Origin: Comamonadaceae bacterium
GTDB lineage: Bacteria > Pseudomonadota > Gammaproteobacteria > Burkholderiales > Burkholderiaceae_C
DNA length: 64,000 bases
Direction: 5' to 3'
Assembly: GCA_027483665.1 (NCBI GenBank)
Contig: JAIXUC010000026.1
Span: 62,001-126,000 of the forward strand
Positions 32,785 to 40,066 of this stretch are shown here, piece by piece. Position numbers and translations under genes: made by a program. Every line of letters begins with the position of its first letter. The first letter of the stretch is position 1. Below the pieces are notes generated by a model that was given only the letters and a program-made list of their open reading frames with translations, had not been told where the DNA came from and did no database searches.

Positions 32785-33897
32785 GTGCTGAGAGTCGTTT
32801 TGCTCCGCAGGTGGAGTTCTTTGTTGGCCTTGGGCCTGTCCTTGGTGTTCTCGGGTTTGGTCGCCGGTTGCGCAGCGCCGTACAAGGGGCCAGCCAGCCC
32901 GCACTTCGACGGCAAGGTTTTCTTCAACCCCGGTGTCGTCAAGGAAAGCTCGGTGCTGGGTTACCTGTGGTTGCGGCTGACCAGCGCTCAAGCCGAGTGG
33001 CCCAGCAGCGTCGCCGTACCGGCGACTGCAGCGCCGGTGCAGCGCGTGCTCACGAGCGAAGGTGTGGCCAGGGTGACGTTCATCGGGCATGCGACGCTGT
33101 TGATCCAAGTGGCGGGTCTGAACATCCTGACCGACCCGGTCTGGTCAGAGCGTGCGTCGTTCGTGCAGTGGCTTGGGCCTCAACGCGTGTCACCACCCAG
33201 CATGGGCCTGCAAGCGCTGCCGCCGATCGATCTGGTGCTGATCTCGCACGACCACTACGACCACCTCGACACCGCGACGCTGGCCGCCCTGGACGCGCGT
33301 GACAGGCCGCGTGTCGTGGCGCCCTTGGGCAATGCCAAGCTGCTGCGCAGCGTGATGCCGCAAAGCACAGTGAGCGAACACGACTGGGGAGAGCGCATTC
33401 CCGTCACTGGCAGCCAGGGCAGCGCGACGATCCATGTCGAGCCGATGCTGCACGGTTCGGGCCGCAGTCCGTGGGACCAGATGCGAACGCTGTGGGCTGC
33501 GTTTGTGATCGAGGCCGCCGGCCTGAAGCTCTACCACGTGGGCGACTCGGGCTACGGCGATGGTGCGATCTTCCGCGCCGCTGGCCAAAAGCATGGCGGC
33601 TTTGATCTGGCCTTGCTGCCGATCGGCGCCTACGAACCCGCATCCTTCATGGCCGATAGCCACATGCGCCCGAGCGAGGCGGTCAGGGCCATGCTCGACA
33701 GCCAATCGGCCCGCGCACTGGCCCATCACTTCGAAGCGTTTCAGCTGGGCTTTGAGGCCTTCGACGCGCCACGCACCGAGCTCCTCGACGCGCTGGTCAA
33801 GGTGAGCATCAGCCCCGAGCGATTTGTCGCGCCGCGCCCCGGCCAAGTTGTAACTGTGGCGCCGCTGAGAAAAGTGGCTGCCACCGCCGCGCCCTGA
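32785..33897 (+). CDS. Lipoprotein metallo-beta-lactamase-fold hydrolase (UlaG/NAPE-PLD-like)
   Basis: A 370-aa protein starting with GTG. A lipoprotein signal is present: basic start, hydrophobic core LLALGLSLVFSGL and lipobox LVAGC near residue 33, so it should be anchored in a membrane facing the periplasm. The metal-binding motif of the MBL fold is SHDHYDHLD, with further conserved His in TFIGHATLLIQ, MLHGSGRSPWDQ and ALAHHFEAF and the Asp in YHVGDSGYGD. The architecture corresponds to UlaG/NAPE-PLD-like phosphodiesterases and lactonases rather than antibiotic beta-lactamases. It is 8 bases downstream of the NTF2-like gene. The natural substrate is unknown. Confidence 0.9.
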   Translation: MLRVVLLRRWSSLLALGLSLVFSGLVAGCAAPYKGPASPHFDGKVFFNPGVVKESSVLGYLWLRLTSAQAEWPSSVAVPATAAPVQRVLTSEGVARVTFIGHATLLIQVAGLNILTDPVWSERASFVQWLGPQRVSPPSMGLQALPPIDLVLISHDHYDHLDTATLAALDARDRPRVVAPLGNAKLLRSVMPQSTVSEHDWGERIPVTGSQGSATIHVEPMLHGSGRSPWDQMRTLWAAFVIEAAGLKLYHVGDSGYGDGAIFRAAGQKHGGFDLALLPIGAYEPASFMADSHMRPSEAVRAMLDSQSARALAHHFEAFQLGFEAFDAPRTELLDALVKVSISPERFVAPRPGQVVTVAPLRKVAATAAP

Positions 33898-33996
33898 AGC
33901 CAACGCTTTCGGCCACTTCCTTTCCTTCGCGCATCGCTCCCGTTTGCTGACGCTCGAGCCGCTGGCGCACCCCGCGGCGAGTTCCAGAGCGGGCAC

Positions 33997-34866
33997 TCAA
34001 GCTTGGCGACCCTGCAGCCATGCCCTGGGTGACAGGCCCACCGATTGCGCGAAGGCCCGAGAGAACGACGCCGGATTGGCATAGCCCAGCTTCTCGCTGG
34101 CCAACTTGATCGAGCTTCCTGAGAGGAGCATCGACTGCGCGAGCGATACACGCCAGCGCAGAAGGTATTCGGCGGGGGTAACGCCCAGCTGCAACTTGAA
34201 CTCAGCCGCAAAAGCGCTGCGTGACATGCCAGCAGCCCCAGCCATGGACTCCAGTGCCCAGGCAGCGCTTGGACGCTCGTGCATAGCCGTCAGTGCGCGT
34301 GCCAGCTTGGGATGGGCCAGACCATGGAGCAGCCCCTGCGTCATGCCGCCATGGTCCGGGTGGTCCAAAAGCCAGCGCAGCACCTGCAGCAAGAGCACCT
34401 CGAACAGTCGGTCAGCCAGCAGGCGTTGCCCGCAGCGCACACGCTCGGTCTCGGCGAACAGCAGTGCCAGCGTTTGCTCGATCCCCTCCACCGAGCGCAA
34501 GGGCATGACCACCACCGCGGGCAGCGCCACCACCACTGGATGCCGGACACCGCCTTCGAAGTCCACCGTGGCGCACACGAAATCGGACCCTTCAGCGGGC
34601 GCGTTGTGGAAGTGGTGCTCCAGGGGACGCGGATAGAGCAGCAGGGTCGGCTCAGTGACCTTGATCTTGCGCGCCGCGCCGCTGCGCGGCCGGTGCGTCA
34701 CCACCATCTCGCCCTTGCGCAGCACATGCAAAAAGCCACGCCCCTCTTGGGCGTCGAAGTGCGTGACGCCGCACAAGGGTCCGGCATGAAACAGGTGCGC
34801 ATGCACGCGAAAGCGCTCGAGAAGCGCGGAAAGTCGGTCCACAGGCCCCGCTGAGATTGGCGACAT
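33997..34866 (-). CDS. AraC-family transcriptional regulator with N-terminal cupin
   Basis: A 289-aa regulator. The N-terminal half (about residues 20-165) is an AraC-binding cupin of the Cupin_6 type (FHAGPLCGVTHFDAQEGRGF, GEMVVTHR), and the C-terminal part (about 185-285) holds two helix-turn-helix motifs, with the second in IKLASEKLGYANPASFSRAF. It is divergent from the exported protoglobin gene (131 bases between starts), the usual arrangement for a regulator and its target. A related group of AraC proteins with this cupin controls oxidoreductase genes. The inducer is not known. The family call is certain. Confidence 0.93.
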   Translation of the reverse strand: MSPISAGPVDRLSALLERFRVHAHLFHAGPLCGVTHFDAQEGRGFLHVLRKGEMVVTHRPRSGAARKIKVTEPTLLLYPRPLEHHFHNAPAEGSDFVCATVDFEGGVRHPVVVALPAVVVMPLRSVEGIEQTLALLFAETERVRCGQRLLADRLFEVLLLQVLRWLLDHPDHGGMTQGLLHGLAHPKLARALTAMHERPSAAWALESMAGAAGMSRSAFAAEFKLQLGVTPAEYLLRWRVSLAQSMLLSGSSIKLASEKLGYANPASFSRAFAQSVGLSPRAWLQGRQA

Positions 34867-34892
34867 GATCGGCTCTTTCTGGACGAAATGGA

Positions 34893-34922
34893 TTGTTTAA
34901 TGGACTATTTGATTCTAAGAAT
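34893..34922. promoter_or_regulatory. AT-rich divergent control region between araC-type gene and protoglobin gene
   Basis: On the plus strand TTGTTT (34893-34898) and TAAGAA (34916-34921) are 17 bases apart, a possible promoter for the protoglobin gene. It overlaps an 11-base palindrome ATTCT-A-AGAAT (34912-34922), a candidate operator for the AraC-type regulator. The segment is much more AT-rich than its surroundings. Confidence 0.35.
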
Positions 34923-34997
34923 ACATTCCTTGATCGGACACTCTCCCACAGCGCACAGGCACACCCGTGCCGCGCCAACCCACCTTGAGGAGAAGTC

Positions 34998-35663
34998 ATG
35001 AAGCCCAACTCACTCGCCGCCGCACTGATGGCTGCGATCGCTGCAATCGCGGCCCCGAACGTCAGCGCCCAACCGGCTCCAGCCATTCCTGGCTACACCA
35101 TGGGTCAGAAGTCGCTGGCCAAAGCCCCATACACGCTGGCAGAACTGGAGTCGCTCAAGAAGACGCTCCTGTTCACCGAAGAAGACATCCGCTACCTGCG
35201 CATGAGCAAGGCCATCTTGGCCGACCAGACAGAAGCGATCCTCGACGTTTGGTATGGCTTCGTCGCCTCCACGCCCGAGTTGGTCGTGTACTTCAAGAAC
35301 AACAAGACCGGGGCTCCGGATGGTGCCTACCTAGGGGCCGTGCGCAAGCGGTTTGGTCAGTGGATCGCAGACACAGCCGACGCCAGTTACGACCAGGCCT
35401 GGCTGGACTACCAATACGAAATCGGCCTGCGCCACACCACACCCAAGAAGAACAAGACCGACAAGGTCGACAGCGTGCCGCTGGTGCACTTTCGCTATCT
35501 GTCGGCCCTGACGATCCCCGTCACGACCACGCTCAAGCCCTTCTTGGCCAAGAAGGGCGCCTCGGCTGCCGACGTCGAGAAGATGCACGCCGCGTGGGTC
35601 AAGTCGGTGTTGATGCAAACCATCCTGTGGAGCTACCCCTACGTCCGAGACGGCCATTTCTGA
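34998..35663 (+). CDS. Exported protoglobin-domain protein
   Basis: A 221-aa protein with a good ribosome-binding site (GAGGAG at 34987-34992). Residues 1-24 form a Sec signal peptide (hydrophobic AAALMAAIAAIAA, cleavage VSA|Q). The mature part carries a protoglobin domain (about residues 45-215): YTLAELESLKKTLLF, then the helix DIRYLRMSKAILADQTEAI, and the hallmark YEIGLRHT with the candidate haem-ligating proximal His at 146, followed by TPKKNKTDKVDSVPLVHFRY. Known protoglobins bind O2, CO or NO on haem and are normally cytoplasmic, so a signal peptide is unusual. It is divergent from an AraC-type regulator and upstream of a thioredoxin-like gene. Haem binding and export are inferred. Confidence 0.85.
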   Translation: MKPNSLAAALMAAIAAIAAPNVSAQPAPAIPGYTMGQKSLAKAPYTLAELESLKKTLLFTEEDIRYLRMSKAILADQTEAILDVWYGFVASTPELVVYFKNNKTGAPDGAYLGAVRKRFGQWIADTADASYDQAWLDYQYEIGLRHTTPKKNKTDKVDSVPLVHFRYLSALTIPVTTTLKPFLAKKGASAADVEKMHAAWVKSVLMQTILWSYPYVRDGHF

Positions 35664-35809
35664 GCCCTTCACGCCCATCCAGCCGCCTACCGTTTATCTG
35701 CGACTGACCCCACCTGAATCGGCGAGCAGATCGCCGTGCCGGTCGATCTCCCCGCAGTCAAGCTGCGCCGCGCCGCCTGAACCTTGTCCGAAGAAGCCAA
35801 GCAACCCCG

Positions 35810-35833
35810 CCCGGCGCACGAGCGCGCCGGGCG
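35810..35833. repeat. Perfect 9-bp hairpin upstream of the thioredoxin-like gene
   Basis: GCCCGGCGC (35810-35818) and GCGCCGGGC (35825-35833) enclose ACGAGC. It ends 21 bases before the ATG at 35855 and has no T-run. It could affect translation of the thioredoxin-like gene or protect the 3' end of the protoglobin transcript. Confidence 0.55.
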
Positions 35834-35854
35834 ACCCACACACCGAGCTGAATC

Positions 35855-36418
35855 ATGAACACCACCGCCAGCATCTCCCCGCCGCTGCAGACCAGCCAGT
35901 GGCTTAACTCGCCAAAGCCGGTCACGTTGGATAGCCTGCAAGGAAAGGTCGTGGTGCTCCACACCTTTCAGATGCTGTGCCCAGGCTGCGTGTCGCACGG
36001 CTTGCCGCAGGCTTTGCGCATTCACCGGCTCTTCCCGCAGGACAAGGTGGCGGTGATCGGCTTGCATACCGTCTTCGAGCACCACGACGTGATGGGTCCG
36101 CAGGCACTTCGTGTGTTCCTCGACGAGTACCGGATTCCGTTTCCCGTCGGCGTCGACCAAGCCGACCCCGCAGGCCCCGTGCCGCTGACCATGCAGGCCT
36201 ACGGGTTGCGCGGCACGCCCAGCGTGGTGCTCTTCGACCCACAGGGTCGCATGCGACTGAGCCACTTCGGCCAGATCGAAGACTTGCAGCTGGGCGCGGT
36301 GATCGGGCAGTTGCTGTCCGAGGTGCCTTCGAGCGCGGCGGTCGGTGCCGATGGGTTGGCGGCTGACCGGAGTGGCACGTCAGGGTGTGCCGACGGCGCA
36401 TGTGGCGTGGCTGCGTGA
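35855..36418 (+). CDS. Thioredoxin-like/TlpA-AhpC family protein with CPGC active site
   Basis: A 187-aa protein without a signal peptide, of the thioredoxin fold. The active site is C42-P-G-C45 within LHTFQMLCPGCVSHGLPQA, and the cis-Pro segment is LRGTPSVVLFDPQGRM (near residue 118), so it should act as a thiol-disulfide or peroxide reductase in the cytoplasm. The C-terminus adds a small Cys-containing tail, C178-ADGA-C183, that might bind metal or form a second redox pair. It is 191 bases downstream of the protoglobin gene on the same strand. A shared role in handling reactive oxygen or nitrogen species is plausible from the neighbours but not shown. Confidence 0.85.
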   Translation: MNTTASISPPLQTSQWLNSPKPVTLDSLQGKVVVLHTFQMLCPGCVSHGLPQALRIHRLFPQDKVAVIGLHTVFEHHDVMGPQALRVFLDEYRIPFPVGVDQADPAGPVPLTMQAYGLRGTPSVVLFDPQGRMRLSHFGQIEDLQLGAVIGQLLSEVPSSAAVGADGLAADRSGTSGCADGACGVAA

Positions 36419-36729
36419 CCCATCGATGTCTCTTGGAGGGGTGCCTCGCACCGTAGTCACTGGCAACAGCGGCTGCGCGCCGCATGGAGGGTTGTGTCAA
36501 CGCTGGATTCAATGACCACTGCCTCATAGGTTGTTAGGAGTCGCGTCACGGATGGCCGCAGGAGCGCTTTTTCAGCAGATTCCGATGGGACGCATTGAAC
36601 CCAGGGCAGTTCACAACAAAAGCCTGGCTGCAGCCCATTCGGGCTTTTCTTGCTCCAAGCGCCGCCTTGTTGCACTCCGTTACGGCCGGTTACTGCACCG
36701 CGCTGTTGAAAGCCAAGTACGCTCGCAGC
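36419..36729. other. Gap between islet end and type II secretion genes
   Basis: No gene is supported in these 311 bases. They contain a hairpin AGCCC-ATTC-GGGCT followed by TTTCTT (36632-36651), listed separately. A copy of the tRNA-Lys 3' end, which would mark the far end of an island, is not seen here. Confidence 0.5.
36632..36651 (+). terminator. Probable Rho-independent terminator
   Basis: AGCCC (36632-36636) pairs with GGGCT (36641-36645) around ATTC, followed by TTTCTT (36646-36651). The stem is short but the tetraloop and T-run are regular. It would end transcripts coming out of the accessory islet before gspG. Confidence 0.5.
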
Positions 36730-37221
36730 ATGTCTGTTTTGCCCCCTCCTCCGATGTCCGCAAACCCTCGCCCATCCCTTCATGTGCTGCACAGCCGCAC
36801 AAGCGGCCAACTCTCAAGGCGTGGTTTCACCCTCATCGAACTGATGGTGGTGCTGGTCATCATTGGTGTACTGGCTGCCTTGATCGTGCCTAACGTGATG
36901 GACCGCGCTGACGATGCACGCAACACCGCTGCACGCACCGACGTCAACAACCTGATGCAGGCGCTGAAGTTGTACCGCCTGGACAACCAGCGCTACCCCA
37001 CCTCAGAACAGAGCCTGCAGGCGCTGGTGGCCAAGCCCACCTCAGGCCCCATTCCCGGCGCGTGGAGACGCTATGTCGAGAAGCTGCCCAATGACCCCTG
37101 GGGCAGGCCCTATCTCTACGCCAACCCGGGCGTGAAGGGCGACGTGGATGTGGTGACTTTGGGTGCCGATGGCTTGCCCGGCGGAGAAGGCAACGACGCC
37201 GACATCAACAGCGGCGACTAG
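36730..37221 (+). CDS. gspG: Type II secretion major pseudopilin GspG
   Basis: The major subunit of the periplasmic pseudopilus that drives substrate through the secretin; 163 aa as called from the ATG at 36730, with an alternative ATG at 36754. The prepilin peptidase site is RRG|FTLIELMVVLVIIGVLAA with the invariant Glu at +5, followed by the long N-terminal helix. The leader is unusually long (over 30 residues). The C-terminal part has the GspG hallmarks ALKLYRLDNQRYPTSEQSLQ, NDPWGRPYLY and the calcium-site end GADGLPGGEGNDADINSG. It is on the plus strand and converges with gspF across two bases, so it is transcribed separately from the other gsp genes. Confidence 0.95.
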   Translation: MSVLPPPPMSANPRPSLHVLHSRTSGQLSRRGFTLIELMVVLVIIGVLAALIVPNVMDRADDARNTAARTDVNNLMQALKLYRLDNQRYPTSEQSLQALVAKPTSGPIPGAWRRYVEKLPNDPWGRPYLYANPGVKGDVDVVTLGADGLPGGEGNDADINSGD

Positions 37222-37223
37222 GC

Positions 37224-38570
37224 TCAGCGCACCACGAGATTCACTTGGATGATGGGCAGCAGCACTGCCAACACGATGAGCATGACGAAAAAGCCCATCA
37301 CCAACACCAGCGCGGGCTCCAGCAGCGAAGCCAGTTGCAGCGCTCGGCGCTGAACGTCGTCACGCAGTTGCTGCGCGCTGCGGGCCAACAACGGGGCCAA
37401 GCGCCCGGTCTGCTCGCCCAAAGCAATGAAGGTCAGCATGGACGTGGGCCACAGTGGGCGCGAGCCCAAGGCCAGCGCAATGGGTGCGCCCTCGCGCACA
37501 CGGCGCACCGCGTCCTGGGCCTGAGCTCGAAGGGCTTGGTTGTGCAGCACGTCCGCCGATGTCTGCAGCGCGCGCACAGCCGGCAAGCCCGCTTGCAGCA
37601 ACAGCCCCAGCGTGCCGGCGAAGCGCGCTGCGTTGTAGTTGCGCAGCAAGCGGCCAAGCAGCGGCAAGCGCAGCAAAAAGCTGTCCACGCGTTCACGCCA
37701 GCCTTTGCGCGCCAGCAACCAAGGGGCAGACAAGCCCAGGCCCAAAGCGCTCAAAAAGAACCAAGGCCCGAAAGCACGCGTGGCCTCACCCACCCACAAC
37801 ATGATGCGCGTGAGCAGCGGAAGCGCCTGCTTCTGCCCGGTGAAGACACCGGCCACTTGCGGCACCACGTAGACCAACAAAAAACCCACGATCAACACAG
37901 CCACGCCCGCTACCACCGCCGGGTAGAGACTGGCCGCCAACACTTTGGAGCGCAGCAACTGGCTTTGCTCCATGTCGTCGGCCAAACGTTCCAGCACCAC
38001 AGCGAGCTGGCCAGACTGCTCGCCGGCCCGCACACAGGCCACCACCACCTCTGAGAAGTCTGCGCCGTGCCGCGCCATGGCAGCGCCCAGGCTGGCACCG
38101 CCCTGCACTTCGTTGCGCAGGCTCACTGCCAATGTGCGCTCGCGCGCGGTCTGCGCCTCGTCTTGCAGGGAAGCCAAGGAACGCTCCAAGGTCAGGCCGG
38201 CGGCGCTGAGGCTGGCCAGTTGGCGCATCCACACTGCACGCCCGGCGGCAGACAAACTGGCCCGCTGCCAGCGACGCCCGACCGCAGGTGCATGGGCGTC
38301 TGCAGAAGCGTCGCGACGCTCGAGCCCATCGGGGTTCGGGCGTACGGGCATACGCCCCTGCACATCGCCTGAAGCGAGGCCGGGGTCTTTGACCGACGAG
38401 CCGGGCACAGACGTTGGCCCACCTTGCGCGCTGGACACCGGCGTGACCTGCAAGGGCACCAGTTGTTGCTCGCGCAGGGCAGCCCTTGCCAAGCGCGGGC
38501 TGTCGGCTTCGATGATGCCCCGGCGCTTGCGGCCAGTGGCGTCAACGGCTTGGTAGGCGAAACCTGGCAC
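37224..38570 (-). CDS. gspF: Type II secretion inner-membrane platform protein GspF
   Basis: A 448-aa polytopic inner-membrane protein of the secretion platform. The beginning MPGFAYQAVDATGRKRRG is diagnostic. Two T2SSF domains are seen (about residues 120-245 and 320-440), each ending in hydrophobic segments; the last is LLEPALVLVMGFFVMLIVLAVLLPII. About 60 extra residues rich in Pro, Ser and Asp (about 48-105) sit between the N-terminal domain and the first T2SSF repeat. It is the last gene of the minus-strand operon, 28 bases after gspE. Confidence 0.95.
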   Translation of the reverse strand: MPGFAYQAVDATGRKRRGIIEADSPRLARAALREQQLVPLQVTPVSSAQGGPTSVPGSSVKDPGLASGDVQGRMPVRPNPDGLERRDASADAHAPAVGRRWQRASLSAAGRAVWMRQLASLSAAGLTLERSLASLQDEAQTARERTLAVSLRNEVQGGASLGAAMARHGADFSEVVVACVRAGEQSGQLAVVLERLADDMEQSQLLRSKVLAASLYPAVVAGVAVLIVGFLLVYVVPQVAGVFTGQKQALPLLTRIMLWVGEATRAFGPWFFLSALGLGLSAPWLLARKGWRERVDSFLLRLPLLGRLLRNYNAARFAGTLGLLLQAGLPAVRALQTSADVLHNQALRAQAQDAVRRVREGAPIALALGSRPLWPTSMLTFIALGEQTGRLAPLLARSAQQLRDDVQRRALQLASLLEPALVLVMGFFVMLIVLAVLLPIIQVNLVVR

Positions 38571-38598
38571 GGTGGGGTATGCAGCGGCGCATGACGCT

Positions 38599-40020
38599 TC
38601 AGTCGCGGGTCACGCGCAGCACCTCTTCGCTGGAGGTGACGCCCCGCGCTACCAACTGTTCGCCATCGTCGCGCATCAGGCGCATGCCCTGGGCCAGCGC
38701 GGCTTCGCGAACGGCAGCCTCTGCGGCGCGCTCGTGGATCAAGCCCCGCAAGGGCTCGTTGGCTACCAGCAACTCGAAGATGCCGGTGCGTCCCTGGTAG
38801 CCGGTCTGCCCGCACGCCGTGCAGCCCGCGGGTCGCCACATGGCACCCTCGGGGCGACGGCAACTCGGACACAGTTTGCGCACCAAGCGCTGTGCCAGCA
38901 CGCCCAACAAAGAAGAGCTCAGCAAGAAGGGCTCGATGCCCATGTCGGTCAAGCGGGTGACGGCACTGGCCGCGTCGTTGGTGTGCAAGGTGGCCAGCAC
39001 CAAATGGCCAGTGAGCGAGGCTTGAATGGCGATCTGCGCGGTTTCGAAATCGCGAATTTCACCAATCATGATGACGTCTGGGTCTTGCCGCAGGATGGCA
39101 CGCAAGGCTTTGGCGAAGGTCAGGTCGATCTTGGGGTTGACCTGGGTCTGGCCGATGCCCGAGAGCTCGTACTCGATGGGGTCCTCCACCGTCATGATGT
39201 TGAGCTGCGTGGCATCCAACTGCTGCAGCGCGGCGTACAGCGTTGTGCTCTTGCCCGAGCCCGTGGGGCCCGTCACCAAAATGATGCCGTGGGGCTGGCC
39301 CACCAGCTCTTTCAGGCGCTGCAAGGTGGCACCGTGCAGCCCCAGGGCCTCCAGGCTCAGTCGGCTGTCGTTTTTCTCGAGCAGCCGCAGCACGGCGCGC
39401 TCGCCGTGAGCGCTGGGCAAGGTGCTCACCCGCACATCGACCGAACGCGTGCCAATGCGCAGGCTGATGCGACCATCCTGCGGCAGGCGCTTCTCGGCAA
39501 TGTCGAGGTCGGCCATGACCTTCAGGCGCGAAATGAGCGCCGCGTGCAGGGCGCGGTTGGGCTGCACCACCTCGCGCAGCGTGCCATCCACACGGAAGCG
39601 CACGCTGCTCGTGCGCTCGTAAGGCTCAATATGGATGTCGCTGGCTCCGTCGCGCGCGGCCTGCGTCAACAAAGCGTTGAGCATGCGGATGATGGGCGCG
39701 TCATCCACAGCGGCCAGCAGGTCTTCGATGGCCGGTATCTCTTGCATGATGCGCGAGAGGTCTGCGTCAGCTTGCACCTCGCTGACCACCTCGGCTGCTG
39801 TTGATTCACTTTGCGCGTAAGCCGCGCTGATGCGCTCCAGCAAAGCCGCGCTTTCCTGGCGTGCCAGCCGATCCACGCGGTGGCAGCGGATCACCTCGGC
39901 CAAGGCTGACAGCGACGCGTCACCACTTGACCACAGCGTGTGTTGTTCGCCCTCACGCTCGAGCAAGAGCCCGTGCGCGCGTGCAAAGCTGTAGGGCAAA
40001 GGGTGACGCGCTTCGCTCAA
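38599..40020 (-). CDS. gspE: Type II secretion ATPase GspE
   Basis: The cytoplasmic hexameric ATPase that powers pseudopilus assembly. A TTG at 40020 (reading on as [20 protein letters not shown]) is preferred because GspE proteins of this group begin with this pattern and a GAGAAAG lies upstream; an ATG at 40158 would overlap gspD by 92 bases. The Walker A box is [15 protein letters not shown], the Walker B and Asp-box region [16 protein letters not shown], and a His box [16 protein letters not shown] follows. A tetra-Cys zinc module is intact (CPSCRRPEG...CTACG). The protein is about 473 aa. It is 46 bases after gspD. Confidence 0.93.
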   Translation of the reverse strand: MSEARHPLPYSFARAHGLLLEREGEQHTLWSSGDASLSALAEVIRCHRVDRLARQESAALLERISAAYAQSESTAAEVVSEVQADADLSRIMQEIPAIEDLLAAVDDAPIIRMLNALLTQAARDGASDIHIEPYERTSSVRFRVDGTLREVVQPNRALHAALISRLKVMADLDIAEKRLPQDGRISLRIGTRSVDVRVSTLPSAHGERAVLRLLEKNDSRLSLEALGLHGATLQRLKELVGQPHGIILVTGPTGSGKSTTLYAALQQLDATQLNIMTVEDPIEYELSGIGQTQVNPKIDLTFAKALRAILRQDPDVIMIGEIRDFETAQIAIQASLTGHLVLATLHTNDAASAVTRLTDMGIEPFLLSSSLLGVLAQRLVRKLCPSCRRPEGAMWRPAGCTACGQTGYQGRTGIFELLVANEPLRGLIHERAAEAAVREAALAQGMRLMRDDGEQLVARGVTSSEEVLRVTRD

Positions 40021-40066
40021 GTGGGCAGCTTTCTCAAGCGTGTGGATGAGGGTTTGCGTGCAGCCA

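Noticed and set aside
32785-33897. Antibiotic-resistance beta-lactamase
   Set aside because: The MBL fold is present, but the architecture matches UlaG/NAPE-PLD-like hydrolases and not class B beta-lactamases.
36419-36729. Far-end attachment site (copy of the tRNA-Lys 3' end) for the islet
   Set aside because: I looked for the T-arm and acceptor sequence here and in the flanks and found no convincing repeat.
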